Made by a program: the position numbers and the translations under genes. Positions 1 through 9,531 of a stretch of 64,000 nucleotides of DNA are shown piece after piece. The stretch's first letter is position 1; every line of letters begins with the position of its first letter. The notes beneath the pieces were generated by a model. The model was not told the origin of the DNA. It saw only the letters and a program-made list of their open reading frames with translations, and ran no database searches. Source of the stretch: Betaproteobacteria bacterium (lineage in GTDB: Bacteria > Pseudomonadota > Gammaproteobacteria > Burkholderiales > Casimicrobiaceae). The stretch spans positions 1 to 64,000 of the forward strand of contig JAPUER010000009.1 of NCBI GenBank assembly GCA_027492485.1, read 5' to 3'.

Positions 1-53
1 CTGTGACCCTTGGCTTCGGAAACCAATACTCTATCCAGCTGAGCTACGGGCGC
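1..53 (-). tRNA. tRNA-Arg (anticodon CCG), 3' part cut off by the window edge
   Basis: Read on the minus strand, the first 53 bases give a tRNA 5' half: acceptor strand GCGCCCG, D-arm with GCTCAGCTGGATAGAGT, and an anticodon stem TTGGT/GCCAA around loop TTCCGAA. The anticodon is therefore CCG (arginine). The variable and T-arm lie outside the window. No other RNA gene is adjacent. Confidence 0.9.
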
Positions 54-76
54 GTCGCCGACGATTATAGGCGGTG

Positions 77-106
77 CCGAATTGCTGCCCGGCGGTCGTT
101 ATAATT
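77..106 (+). promoter_or_regulatory. Possible promoter of the cytochrome c gene
   Basis: A perfect TATAAT hexamer sits at 100-105 in a locally AT-rich patch between the tRNA and the cytochrome gene, about 75 bases before its start codon. No good -35 box is seen at normal spacing, so this is only a -10 based proposal. Confidence 0.35.
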
Positions 107-181
107 AAAAGTTGCCAGCCGTGGTCGAGACGGCGCGGTCAAACCAGCAATTTCCATCCGTCACCACCCCTGCAAACGGCC

Positions 182-676
182 ATGAGCGAAGAACACGGCA
201 CTCTGATCAAGACCCCCAAGCAACTTATCGTCGTATCGGTGCTCGCACTGGTGACGCCGGTCGCAGTTGCGCTGCTGGGATCGCAACTGGTGACGGGCAG
301 CAAGCGCATCGACACCACCGAAGACAAAAAATCGGTCGAACAGCGCATCAAGCCGGTCGGCGAACTGGTCAAGCTCGAAGGCGCGGCGCCTGCGCCGGCC
401 CCGGCAGCGGGCGTTGTCGCAGTGGCCGCCAAAGCGAAGACGGGCGATGAGGTTTACAACGAATCCTGCGTGGCCTGCCACGGCACCGGCGTCGCCGGCG
501 CGCCGAAGACGGGCGACAAGGCCGCTTGGGGTCCGCGCGTGGCGCAGGGTGTCGCCACCCTGTACGAACACGCACTGAAGGGCTTCAAGGCGATGCCGGC
601 GAAGGGTGGCGCCTCGGCGCTGTCCGATGCCGAGGTGAAGGCCGGCGTCGACGTACTGGTAGCCAAGGCCAAGTGA
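182..676 (+). CDS. Cytochrome c5-family c-type cytochrome, membrane anchored
   Basis: A 164-residue protein. A hydrophobic segment at residues 14-33 anchors the N-terminus or acts as an uncleaved signal, putting the rest in the periplasm. An Ala/Pro linker (about 67-85) precedes a small cytochrome c domain with the haem-binding motif CVACH at 96-100. A likely axial methionine is Met138 (KAMPAKGG). This matches class I c5/c555-type mono-haem cytochromes, which pass electrons to terminal oxidases or other acceptors; the partner cannot be told here. The ATG at 182 was chosen because upstream in-frame residues lack any signal-like character. A strong terminator follows. Confidence 0.9.
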   Translation: MSEEHGTLIKTPKQLIVVSVLALVTPVAVALLGSQLVTGSKRIDTTEDKKSVEQRIKPVGELVKLEGAAPAPAPAAGVVAVAAKAKTGDEVYNESCVACHGTGVAGAPKTGDKAAWGPRVAQGVATLYEHALKGFKAMPAKGGASALSDAEVKAGVDVLVAKAK

Positions 677-697
677 CACGCCGCCAGTCCCGCAATG

Positions 698-722
698 AAC
701 GCGCCGGCCGGCGCGTTTTTTG
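698..722 (+). terminator. Rho-independent terminator after the cytochrome gene
   Basis: A perfect 20-base palindrome AACGCGCCGGCCGGCGCGTT (698-717) is followed by T residues, 22 bases after the cytochrome stop codon. Confidence 0.85.
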
Positions 723-752
723 TTTCTGCGCCGGCAACAGCCCGCACGCCGC

Positions 753-1583
753 ATGAGCACCTGGGTCATCGGCGACGTGCAGGGCTGCGCGGCAGAGCTC
801 GATGCGCTGCTGGCGTTGATGCGCTTCGACGCCAGCAGCGATCGCGTGTATTTCGTCGGCGATCTGGTCAACCGCGGCCCGGACTCCGCCGGCGTGCTGC
901 GCCGCGTGAAGGCCCTGCAGGAAATGGGCGTCGCCGATACCGTGCTCGGCAATCACGACTTCTTTCTCATCATGGCGCATGAGGGCTTCTCGTCGCTGCA
1001 CGGCGGCGACACGCTCGCTCAGGTGCTCGCGCAGCCGGACGCGGATGCACTGATGGCCTGGCTGCGGCAACGTCCGCTGTTGCTCGATGTCGGATCGCAC
1101 AGCATCGTGCACGCCGGTTTGCTGCCGGCGTGGAGCCTTGCCGACGCGCGTTCGCTGGCGCGCGAGATCGAACGCGAATTGCGCGGCGCCGACTATCGCG
1201 AGTTCCTGCGCTCGCTGTTCGGCAACGAGCCGCGCACCTGGCACGATGCGCTGAGCGGCCTGCCGCGACAACGGGTAATCGTGAACGCGCTGGCGCGGCT
1301 GCGCTTTTGCACGGCGTTCTCCGAGATGGAATTCCGCGAAAAGCGCGACGCCCGCTTCGCGCCGATGGGCATGGCGCCGTGGTTCGCGCTGCCGGGCCGC
1401 CGCTCGGCGGACGCGCATGTGCTGGCCGGCCACTGGTCGAGCGAGGGCCTGCGGCTATGGCCGAACGTCAGCCTGCTCGACTCCGGCTGCCTCTGGGGCG
1501 GCGCACTGACGGCGCTCCGCCTCGACGACCGCGCCGTGTTTCAGGTGCCGAGCCGGCAGCCGCTGTCGCTCGCTCAGGATTGA
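753..1583 (+). CDS. apaH: Symmetrical bis(5'-nucleosyl)-tetraphosphatase (ApaH)
   Basis: A 276-residue calcineurin-like phosphoesterase. It carries the metal-binding motifs GDVQGC (7-12), GDLVNRGPD (36-44) and GNHD (66-69), in the order and spacing of ApaH. The enzyme cleaves diadenosine tetraphosphate symmetrically to two ADP and lowers this alarmone after stress. The length is normal for the family. The ATG at 753 begins the conserved WVIGDVQG strand. The gene ends 10 bases inside the convergent acyltransferase gene. Confidence 0.95.
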   Translation: MSTWVIGDVQGCAAELDALLALMRFDASSDRVYFVGDLVNRGPDSAGVLRRVKALQEMGVADTVLGNHDFFLIMAHEGFSSLHGGDTLAQVLAQPDADALMAWLRQRPLLLDVGSHSIVHAGLLPAWSLADARSLAREIERELRGADYREFLRSLFGNEPRTWHDALSGLPRQRVIVNALARLRFCTAFSEMEFREKRDARFAPMGMAPWFALPGRRSADAHVLAGHWSSEGLRLWPNVSLLDSGCLWGGALTALRLDDRAVFQVPSRQPLSLAQD

Positions 1584-2338
1584 ACCACGTCGCGGATCAA
1601 GGCTTGCGCACGCTGCGCCACATCGCGGCGCGACAGTCCGGCGCAATTGATCGCCTCGATGAACTGCACTTCGGCAATCACCGGCTCGGCGCGATGGATG
1701 GCATGCAGCGATTCGATCAGGCTCATCTCGCCGACATAGGCGGCGGCGTCGGTGCGCTGTTCCGCCACCACGCCATGTCCGGCCGGGCGCCGGAAGTAGC
1801 GGATCGCCACCACCCACACCTCGCCCTCGCTGGCGACAATCGGCTCCAGCAGCGAGGCATGGAACTTGAGCACGTCGCGGCCGAGGCTGGTGGTTCCTTC
1901 GGGGAACACGGCCACCGTCTCGCCGGCGTCGAGCAGACGATGCACCACGTCTTTCAGACGATGCGTTTCCTTGCGGTCGTTGCGGTTGATGAACACGGTG
2001 CCGACGTTGGCCAGCAGACGCCCGGCCAGCGGCCAGCGGCGAAGCTCAGCCTTGGCAATGAAATGGCAGGCGCGCTGCGTGTTGAGCGCAAAAATGTCAA
2101 CCCACGACACATGATTGGCAACCAGTGTTACCGGCCGTTCAGTATCGGCCGGAAAGTTGAGCGCGCGCACCTCGACGCCGGTCAGGCGCAGCACGTCGCG
2201 CGACCAGGCGCGAATGATGGCGTGCCGGCGCAGCGAATCCGCGCGCGCAAACGAGGTGGCGGACATCCAAAGGCCGAACAGCAGCCGGACAAACAGCCGC
2301 AACACGCGCCACGCGAAGCTCAGATTGCTCACGCGCAA
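1574..2338 (-). CDS. PlsC-type 1-acyl-sn-glycerol-3-phosphate acyltransferase family protein
   Basis: About 254 residues. A hydrophobic N-terminal segment is followed by the acyltransferase motif NHVSWVD (the NHxxxxD catalytic block) and by FPEGTTS, the glycerophosphate-binding block. The family transfers acyl groups to lysophosphatidate or related lysolipids at the inner membrane; the exact acceptor is not determinable. The start is uncertain. A TTG at 2338 and a GTG at 2332 are both in frame, and the GTG has a better spaced GGG ribosome site. It overlaps the apaH end by 10 bases in convergent orientation. Confidence 0.88.
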   Translation of the reverse strand: MRVSNLSFAWRVLRLFVRLLFGLWMSATSFARADSLRRHAIIRAWSRDVLRLTGVEVRALNFPADTERPVTLVANHVSWVDIFALNTQRACHFIAKAELRRWPLAGRLLANVGTVFINRNDRKETHRLKDVVHRLLDAGETVAVFPEGTTSLGRDVLKFHASLLEPIVASEGEVWVVAIRYFRRPAGHGVVAEQRTDAAAYVGEMSLIESLHAIHRAEPVIAEVQFIEAINCAGLSRRDVAQRAQALIRDVVQS

Positions 2339-2520
2339 CGCCCGATTGCGGACAACCCCGGTGGCCGTCCGCGCGGGATTTCTCTATCATTGTTGCCAGC
2401 AACGCCGGGAAACGGCGCTCGCCTCAGGCGCGCCGCGTACAAAATGACGCGCGGAATGACGCTTCGCGCGCTCCGAATGCGTCCTACCCGGAACACGAAC
2501 CAACTTTCAGGAGAGACCAT

Positions 2521-3588
2521 ATGTCACGCATTTTCGCATTCAGCCTGGTCGCCGTCGCCGTGGTCCTCGCTGGCTGTGAAGCCTCGCAGCCGAAAGTCGG
2601 CTCCGATCAGGCGCGCACCGCCGCCACCGGCTCCGCCGGCGGCGCTGCCGCGCAAAACGTCAACGCCAAGCTCGGTCGTTGCGACCGCCCGGCCGGCACC
2701 ATCGCGCTGGTAGAGGACCAGGGACTCGACTGGTATCGCGCCTATATGGACAAATACCGCCTCGGCTCCACCTCGCCGGTGCTGCGTCTGCTGATCCAGC
2801 AATCGAACTGCTTCATCGTCGTCGAGCGTGGCCGTGCGATGGCCAACATGCAGCAGGAACGCGCGCTGCAGCAATCCGGCGAAATGCGCCAGAACTCCAA
2901 CTTCGGCAAGGGCCAGATGGTGGCGGCGGACTACTCGCTGACGCCGGAAGTGCTGATGAGCGCCCGCGGCACCAGCGGTCTCGGCGCCGCGCTCGGCGGC
3001 TTCGGTGGTCGCCTCGGCGCGCTCGGCGCGATTGCCGGCGGCATCCAGACCAACGAAGCGGCCGTGATGCTGACGCTGGTCGACAACCGCTCCGGCGTGC
3101 AGGTCGCCGCCGCCGAAGGCTCGTCGTCGAACACCGACTTCAACCTCGGCGCCGTGCTGGTCGGCTCGTCGGGCTTTGGCGGTGCCGGTGGCTACACCAA
3201 CACGCCGCAAGGCAAAGTCGTGACCGCTGCATTCACCGATGCCTACAACAACATCATCACCGCCGTGCGCAACTACAGCCCGCAAACGATGGGAGATCGC
3301 GGCATGGGCACCGGCGGCCGTCTGACGGTCGAAGGCTCGTCGCAGCAACAGGGCGCGTCGGTGCAGTCGAGTCAGGCCGCCGGCCCCTCGTCCAATCCGG
3401 CCGCCAATGCCAACCTGTCGGTTCGCGACGCGCAAATCAAGCTCAACCAGCTTGGCTACAACGTCGGCGCGGCCGATGGCCAGCTTGGCCGCGCCACCGT
3501 GGCGGGCATCCGCGCCTTCCAGCGCGACCGTCGTCTGACCATCAACGGTCAGCTCGATCAGGTGACGATGAACGAGCTGGCGAAGTAA
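2521..3588 (+). CDS. CsgG/HfaB-like lipoprotein with C-terminal peptidoglycan-binding domain
   Basis: A 355-residue lipoprotein. The signal peptide ends in the lipobox VLAGC with Cys19. Residues about 50-260 resemble the CsgG/HfaB/holdfast-type fold: a conserved start with NCFIVVERG, a long glycine-rich region and VTAAFTDAYNNII. A linker leads to a C-terminal PG_binding_1 domain from about 298 (IKLNQLGYNVG, GIRAFQRD). CsgG relatives form secretion pores or sit in the outer membrane. The added wall-binding domain suggests a link between outer membrane and peptidoglycan, which is inference. The ATG has a strong AGGAGAG site, and a terminator follows. Confidence 0.8.
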   Translation: MSRIFAFSLVAVAVVLAGCEASQPKVGSDQARTAATGSAGGAAAQNVNAKLGRCDRPAGTIALVEDQGLDWYRAYMDKYRLGSTSPVLRLLIQQSNCFIVVERGRAMANMQQERALQQSGEMRQNSNFGKGQMVAADYSLTPEVLMSARGTSGLGAALGGFGGRLGALGAIAGGIQTNEAAVMLTLVDNRSGVQVAAAEGSSSNTDFNLGAVLVGSSGFGGAGGYTNTPQGKVVTAAFTDAYNNIITAVRNYSPQTMGDRGMGTGGRLTVEGSSQQQGASVQSSQAAGPSSNPAANANLSVRDAQIKLNQLGYNVGAADGQLGRATVAGIRAFQRDRRLTINGQLDQVTMNELAK

Positions 3589-3602
3589 GACTCGCCGCTC
3601 CG

Positions 3603-3632
3603 AAAAGGCCCGCCGCGTGCGGGCCTTTTTTG
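3603..3632 (+). terminator. Rho-independent terminator after the CsgG-like gene
   Basis: Arms AAAAGGCCCGC (3603-3613) and GCGGGCCTTTT (3619-3629) surround a 5-base loop, followed by more T. Confidence 0.9.
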
Positions 3633-3700
3633 TTTTCCGACAGCGGCGATGCGCGACAATCCGCTTGCCGCAAACGATGCGGCTTGAGCATTGCAGCAGC

Positions 3701-4942
3701 ATGAACCTAACCACCCCGATGTCCCCGTTCGCCGGCTGCAACGCGCAGCAGATCCCCAATCGCGTCTACAGCGATGCCGGCCTTTATCAACGCGAGCTCG
3801 ATACCTTCTTCTACCGCGGCCACTGGTGCTACGTCGCGCTGGAATGCGAAATCCCGAATGCCGGTGACTACAAGGCCACCACGATCGGCGAACGGCCGGT
3901 GATCGTGGTGCGCGATCGCGACGGCTCGGTCAACGTGCTCGAAAACCGCTGCGCGCACAAGGGGGCGAAGTTCTGCCAGAAGGAATTCGGCAACGCGAAG
4001 GTCTTTGTCTGCCCGTATCACCAGTGGGGCTACCGGCTGAACGGCGAGCTGGCCGGCGTGCCGATGAAGAACGGCGTCGGCGGCCAGGGCGGCATGGGCG
4101 CCGATTTCAAAACGGAAGAACATGGCCTCAATCGCCTCAAGGTGCAGGTGCACAACGGCATCGTGTTCGCCAGCTTCGATTCCGATGTCGAGCCGTTCGA
4201 GCAGTTCATCGGCGCCGGGCTGATGCCCTTCTTCAACCGCACCTTCGACGGCCGCAAGCTGACGCTGCTCGGCTACAACCGGCAACGCATCCGCGGCAAC
4301 TGGAAGCTGATGCAGGAGAACATCAAGGACCCGTATCACCCCGGCCTGCTGCATGTGTTCTTCGTCACCTTCGGCCTCTGGCGCGCCGACCAGAAGAGCG
4401 AGCTGCGCATCGACGCCCGCGGGCGCCACGCGCAGATGATCTCCACGCGCAATGCCGGTGGCGAGAACGCCGAAGTCACCAAAGGCGTGACCAGCTTCAA
4501 GCAGTCGCTCAAGCTGGAAGACCCGCGCCTGATGGACGTGGTGCAGGAAGACTGGTGGCAGGGGCCGACCGCCGTGATGCAAACGATCTTCCCAAGCGTG
4601 ATCCTCCAGCAGCAGGTGAATTCGCTGTCGACGCGGCAAATCATCCCGCGGGGGCCGGATGCCTTCGATTTCGTCTGGACACACTTCGGCTTTGCCGACG
4701 ACACGCCGGAGATGACCGAGCGGCGGCTGAAGCAGGCCAACCTGTTCGGCCCGGCCGGGCTGGTCTCGCTCGACGACGGCGAGGTGATCGAATACTGCCA
4801 GCAGGCGACCCGCGCCTACCCCGACGGCGAATGCGTCGTCGCGCTCGGCGGCGACGACAGCGGCGCGCCGAGCCAGCACATGGTCACCGAGACGCTGATC
4901 CGCGGCATGTACCGCTACTACCGTGAGGCGATGGCACTATGA
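3701..4942 (+). CDS. Ring-hydroxylating oxygenase alpha subunit, salicylate 5-hydroxylase-like
   Basis: A 413-residue Rieske non-haem iron oxygenase. The Rieske [2Fe-2S] ligands are C84-x-H86 and C104-x2-H107. The mononuclear iron motif ENIKDPYHPGLLH gives the bridging D210 with H213 and H218. The sequence around NWKLMQENIKDPYHPGLLH and the C-terminal FVWTHFGF resembles, from memory, the NagG/anthranilate-type oxygenases that hydroxylate salicylate or aminobenzoates. The substrate is not proven. The beta subunit gene overlaps by 4 bases. No ferredoxin or reductase gene lies nearby, so electrons must come from proteins encoded elsewhere. Confidence 0.9.
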   Translation: MNLTTPMSPFAGCNAQQIPNRVYSDAGLYQRELDTFFYRGHWCYVALECEIPNAGDYKATTIGERPVIVVRDRDGSVNVLENRCAHKGAKFCQKEFGNAKVFVCPYHQWGYRLNGELAGVPMKNGVGGQGGMGADFKTEEHGLNRLKVQVHNGIVFASFDSDVEPFEQFIGAGLMPFFNRTFDGRKLTLLGYNRQRIRGNWKLMQENIKDPYHPGLLHVFFVTFGLWRADQKSELRIDARGRHAQMISTRNAGGENAEVTKGVTSFKQSLKLEDPRLMDVVQEDWWQGPTAVMQTIFPSVILQQQVNSLSTRQIIPRGPDAFDFVWTHFGFADDTPEMTERRLKQANLFGPAGLVSLDDGEVIEYCQQATRAYPDGECVVALGGDDSGAPSQHMVTETLIRGMYRYYREAMAL

Positions 4943-5391
4943 GCATCGCCCTGCTCGACGCCATCGAACTCAACGCCCGCTACGGCGACGCACTCGACCG
5001 CTTCGATCTCGCGGCGTGGCAAGCGCTGTTCACCGCGAGCGCCGTTTATCGCGCCCAGGCCCGCGAAAACTTCGACCGTGGCCTGCCGCTCGCCGCAATT
5101 TATCTCGACGGCCACGGCATGATGGCCGACCGCATCACCGGCATCGAAAAGACGCTGGTCTTCGCGCCGCGCAGCACACGCCACCTGATCGGCTTGCCGG
5201 CAATCGATGGTGAGCGTGCGCGCACGCCCTTCGTCGTCGTGCAAACGGTCGGCACCCAGCCGCCGGAAATACTCGCGACCGGCTGTTATCACGACACGCT
5301 CGCCGTCACGGCAGAGGGCGTGCGCCTTACCGCACGCAATGCCGTTTACGACAACGCGCTGATTCCGAATTCGCTCGTCTACCCGCTTTAG
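4939..5391 (+). CDS. Ring-hydroxylating oxygenase beta subunit
   Basis: A 150-residue protein of the SnoaL/NTF2-like small-subunit family. It begins inside the stop of the alpha gene (ATGA overlap), so the two are almost surely translationally coupled. It shows features typical of the family: the N-terminal helix (LNARYGDALDR), a central TRHLIG, and a terminal NSLVYPL-type strand. The subunit is structural, assembling with the alpha subunit into a hexamer, and usually has no catalytic residues. Confidence 0.88.
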   Translation: MSIALLDAIELNARYGDALDRFDLAAWQALFTASAVYRAQARENFDRGLPLAAIYLDGHGMMADRITGIEKTLVFAPRSTRHLIGLPAIDGERARTPFVVVQTVGTQPPEILATGCYHDTLAVTAEGVRLTARNAVYDNALIPNSLVYPL

Positions 5392-5401
5392 AAAGACCCC
5401 G

Positions 5402-6160
5402 ATGGACCTCGGACTCAAAGGCAAGAACGTCATCGTCACCGGCGGCAGCCGCGGCATCGGGCGCTCCGTCGCGCTGGCGTTTTCCGACGAAGGCGCCAAC
5501 GTGGCGATCTGCGCGCGCAATGCCGACGCGCTGCTGCGCGCCCGCGACGAGATCGCGGCGCGTGGCGTGGCCGCGTTCGCGCAGGCCTGCGACGTGGGCG
5601 ACGCCGTCGCGCTGGCCGGTTTTCTCGATGCCGCCAATGCGGCGCTCGGTGGCGTCGACGTGCTGGTCAACAATCCGTCCGGCTTTGGCCTCGGCGACAG
5701 CGAGGAGGCCTGGTCGCTCGGCTTCAATGTCGACATGATGGCCGCAGTGCGCGCCAGCCGCCAGGTGGTGCCGTGGATGGCGGCGCGCGGCGGCGGCGCC
5801 ATCGTGCACATTTCGTCGATCTCGGGCATGGAGGGCAGCACGCGGCAGGCGGCCTATGCGGCGATGAAGGCGGCGATGATTTCGCATTCGAAATCGCTGG
5901 CGTTGACGCTGGCGGCGCAGAACATCCGCGTCAACTGCGTGTCGCCCGGCTCGGTGGAATTCCCCGGTGGCCTGTGGGAAAAGCGCAAGCTCGATGGCTC
6001 GCCGCTGTACGAAGCGATCCGCAGCGGCATTCCGTTCCAGCGCCTCGGCCGGCCGCAGGAAATCGCCGCCGCCGTCGTCTTTTGCGCCTCAGCGCCGGCG
6101 AGCTGGGTCAGCGGCGTCAACCTGCCGGTGGACGGCGGCCAGCATCGGGCCAATCTGTAG
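5402..6160 (+). CDS. Short-chain dehydrogenase/reductase, third gene of the oxygenase operon
   Basis: A 252-residue classical SDR. The cofactor motif TGGSRGIG is at 13-20. The catalytic serine is in ISS (138-139), with Y152 and K156 in YAAMK. The usual NNAG motif reads NNPSG (90-94), a modest departure. It lies 10 bases after the beta subunit in the same direction and probably oxidises or reduces a product of the aromatic pathway; substrate unknown. It is followed by a palindromic repeat region. Confidence 0.88.
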   Translation: MDLGLKGKNVIVTGGSRGIGRSVALAFSDEGANVAICARNADALLRARDEIAARGVAAFAQACDVGDAVALAGFLDAANAALGGVDVLVNNPSGFGLGDSEEAWSLGFNVDMMAAVRASRQVVPWMAARGGGAIVHISSISGMEGSTRQAAYAAMKAAMISHSKSLALTLAAQNIRVNCVSPGSVEFPGGLWEKRKLDGSPLYEAIRSGIPFQRLGRPQEIAAAVVFCASAPASWVSGVNLPVDGGQHRANL

Positions 6161-6210
6161 CGTTTGGTCGCCAATGACATGCGCCGGTCGCGCGTCCGCC
6201 GACGCCCGCT

Positions 6211-6342
6211 TGATAGCAGCTTTTATCGCTTAAGCGTTGTATTTATTGGGCACGAATGGCGATTTTCCGCGTAGTCGACTTGATGTCATTTCACGCTCTT
6301 CGCCTTATTGGATAACCGTTTAAGCGCAAAGATGTTCATGCT
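6211..6342 (+). repeat. Quasi-palindromic GTCGAC element, copy A
   Basis: The left end reads GATAGCAGCTTTTATCGC, the core AGTCGACTT (6273-6281), and the right end has AACCGTTTAAGCGCAAAGATG. This is one of six related copies in the window. The core GTCGAC (6274-6279) lies midway between the ends. The right terminal repeat is degenerate here. The rest of the 6161-6535 spacer shows no gene. Confidence 0.65.
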
Positions 6343-6535
6343 CCGGCCATTCAAACCCGATGTCATACGCGCCACGACGCACCAAGTCCGCGTCACCCTT
6401 GTGACGCAAATTGACATGCGGCGCCGGTGACGGCCCATTTGCAAGCGGTTGTTTCGTATACCTTTTCTCCACGTCATGCGACGGGCACGGAGATTGCCTT
6501 TGCACAGCCGAATTGAACTCCGCAGGGGTGGTCGA

Positions 6536-7234
6536 ATGGGTTTCCTGGAGAACTGGATCAGCAACAAAGTGAGCACGGCCTTTGGCCGCAGCACGGCGTT
6601 ACTGGAGCCGGTGCCTGCGGGTGGCTCATCGTTACTAGCACGCGAAAAGGCGCCGCAGAGCGCCACCGTGCCCTTGCACGTCACGCAGTACACGGCCGCC
6701 GACGGACTGTCGGGCGGCCACGACTTCACCACCAAGCCGACGATCGATCCGTCGCTGCTGCAAACCATCCTGCCGCGCGACGGCAACGCGGCGCTGACCG
6801 TGTCCGGTCTCGACGGCGTGCTGACCGTCGGCAAGGACATGGTGATGACCACCGACCAGCCGATCCGCTGCGAAACCATCCGCGTGCTCGGCACGCTGGA
6901 GGCCACCGTCTACGCCAAGAAGATCATCATCGCCGAGGGCGGCATGGTGGTCGGCTCGGTGCGCACCAACGGGGCCGAAGTGCGCGGCGAATTCGACGGT
7001 TCGATGCAGGTGAAGGGCGAATTCAGTTGCTATCCGCGGGCAAAAATCAGCGGCAGGGTGCGCGCGCTGGCGCTCGCAATCTCGGCTGAAGCGAACACCG
7101 ACAGCGCCGACATCAAGCGCGTCGTGCCGCGCATTTTCGAAGACGACGAAGCGGGCGCACCGATGGTCGGTTTCGAGGACGGTTATTCCTCGATGCACAT
7201 CACCGTGTCGCAGAAGTCGGCGTTGCGCCGCTAG
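6536..7234 (+). CDS. Bactofilin-family polymer-forming protein
   Basis: A 232-residue protein with a variable N-terminus (1-85) and a right-handed beta-helix-like bactofilin core at about 90-185. The core is made of short repeats rich in V, I, G and A (VLGTLEATV, VVGSVRTNG). Bactofilins self-assemble without nucleotide into filaments that place cell-wall or polarity factors. The ATG at 6536 follows a good AGGGGTGG ribosome site. The tail (186-232) is acidic and not recognised. It stands alone, convergent with the kinase gene. Confidence 0.82.
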   Translation: MGFLENWISNKVSTAFGRSTALLEPVPAGGSSLLAREKAPQSATVPLHVTQYTAADGLSGGHDFTTKPTIDPSLLQTILPRDGNAALTVSGLDGVLTVGKDMVMTTDQPIRCETIRVLGTLEATVYAKKIIIAEGGMVVGSVRTNGAEVRGEFDGSMQVKGEFSCYPRAKISGRVRALALAISAEANTDSADIKRVVPRIFEDDEAGAPMVGFEDGYSSMHITVSQKSALRR

Positions 7235-7250
7235 GCGCCCGTTTGCCGGG

Positions 7251-8195
7251 CTACCAGCGCTCGCCCCACACCGCGCCGAAGCGCGCACGAATCGCCGCTT
7301 CGTCAAACGAGTGATTCTGGCCGCCGCGCTCGGCAATCTTGATCGAGCCCGTCAGGCTGCCAAGCTTGCACGCCTTCTCCACGCGCCAGCCATGCGCGAT
7401 GCCGTAGAGCAGGCCGGCGCGAAAGGCATCGCCGCAACCGGTCGGGTCCACCAGCGCGCTCGCCGGCACCACCGGCACATCGATCGCGCGCCCGTCCGCA
7501 TACACGCGTGAGCCCTGCGCGCCGAGCGTGACGATCAGCGCCTTCAATCCCGGCGCGAAGGACTCGATCGCGCGACCGGTCTTCTGCGCGATCATCTCGG
7601 CCTCGTAGTCGTTCACGCTCAGGTAGTCGGCCATGCCGATCAACTCGGCAATCTCGTCGCCCGAAAACGCCGGCATCGCCTGCCCCGGATCGAAGATAAA
7701 GGGAATCTTCTTCGCCGCGAAACCGCGCGCATGCTTGAACATGCCGTCGCGCCCGTCCGGCGCCACGATGCCAAGCGCGATGTTGTCCACCACCGTCACA
7801 TCGTTCACCTGCGACTGGAACATCGCGCCGGCGTGAAAGCTGGTGATCTGGTTGTCGTCGAGGTCGGTGGTGATGTGGCAGTTAGCCGTGAACGAGCCGG
7901 GCACCGCGCGCAACGCATCGAGCCCGATGCCGAGCTTCGCCATGCGCTCGCGATACTCGGCGCCATCGTCGCCGATCGCCGCGCAAATTACCGGCGCACC
8001 GCCGAGCAGCTTCAGCGTGTAGGCAATATTGCCCGCGCAACCGCCGAACTCACGTCGCATGTTCTCGACCAGAAACGACACGCTGATCTTGTGCGTCGCC
8101 CCCGGCACGATGTGCTCGGCAAACCGCCCCGGAAACACGCAGATCGTGTCAAAGGCCATCGAGCCACAAATCAGGACGCGGGGTTCGGAGGACAT
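7251..8195 (-). CDS. PfkB-family carbohydrate/nucleoside kinase
   Basis: A 314-residue ribokinase-superfamily protein. The N-terminal GG signature is GGCAGN (51-56). The C-terminal signature is DPTGCGDAFRAG (250-261), with D256 the expected catalytic base. Members phosphorylate sugars or nucleosides. The CAGN form and AERGGQNH near the end resemble adenosine-kinase-like bacterial members, but the substrate cannot be fixed. It converges with the bactofilin gene (16-base gap). Confidence 0.87.
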   Translation of the reverse strand: MSSEPRVLICGSMAFDTICVFPGRFAEHIVPGATHKISVSFLVENMRREFGGCAGNIAYTLKLLGGAPVICAAIGDDGAEYRERMAKLGIGLDALRAVPGSFTANCHITTDLDDNQITSFHAGAMFQSQVNDVTVVDNIALGIVAPDGRDGMFKHARGFAAKKIPFIFDPGQAMPAFSGDEIAELIGMADYLSVNDYEAEMIAQKTGRAIESFAPGLKALIVTLGAQGSRVYADGRAIDVPVVPASALVDPTGCGDAFRAGLLYGIAHGWRVEKACKLGSLTGSIKIAERGGQNHSFDEAAIRARFGAVWGERW

Positions 8196-8243
8196 GAGGC
8201 GCTTTCTTTTGATGATGAAAGGATTCTATGCAGCTGCGCCGGC

Positions 8244-8289
8244 ATGGTTCATTGTCGTAGCCTCGCATGGCTCATTGTCGTAGCCTCGA
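8244..8289 (+). repeat. Tandem direct repeat, 2 x 23 bp
   Basis: Two adjacent near-identical units, ATGGTTCATTGTCGTAGCCTCGC (8244-8266) and its neighbour (8267-8289), differ at two positions. They lie just upstream of the kinase start and run into a larger inverted repeat. Confidence 0.85.
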
Positions 8290-8359
8290 TGGAGTGAAAC
8301 GGAATCGAGGAATCGTTGCGGCGGCACCAAACCTCGATTCCGCTGCGCTGCATCGAGGC
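8283..8359 (+). repeat. Inverted repeat (GCCTCGAT...ATCGAGGC), flanking the IS110 left end
   Basis: Arms 8283-8310 and 8332-8359 are complementary at both ends (GCCTCGATG, GGAATCGAGG) around a 21-base loop. They form a REP-like hairpin. The insertion sequence starts at or just after the right arm, so the element may have landed in this repeat. Confidence 0.75.
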
Positions 8360-8369
8360 TTGTATGATC

Positions 8370-9527
<1,158 letters not shown>

Positions 9528-9531
9528 CTTG

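Noticed and set aside
1130..2713. 527-residue plus-strand frame spanning apaH, the acyltransferase and the CsgG-like gene
   Set aside because: Crosses three well-supported genes in other frames and has arginine-rich, low-complexity translation.
8244..8289. CRISPR-like tandem repeat
   Set aside because: Only two adjacent 23-base units with no spacer and no cas genes; a simple duplication.
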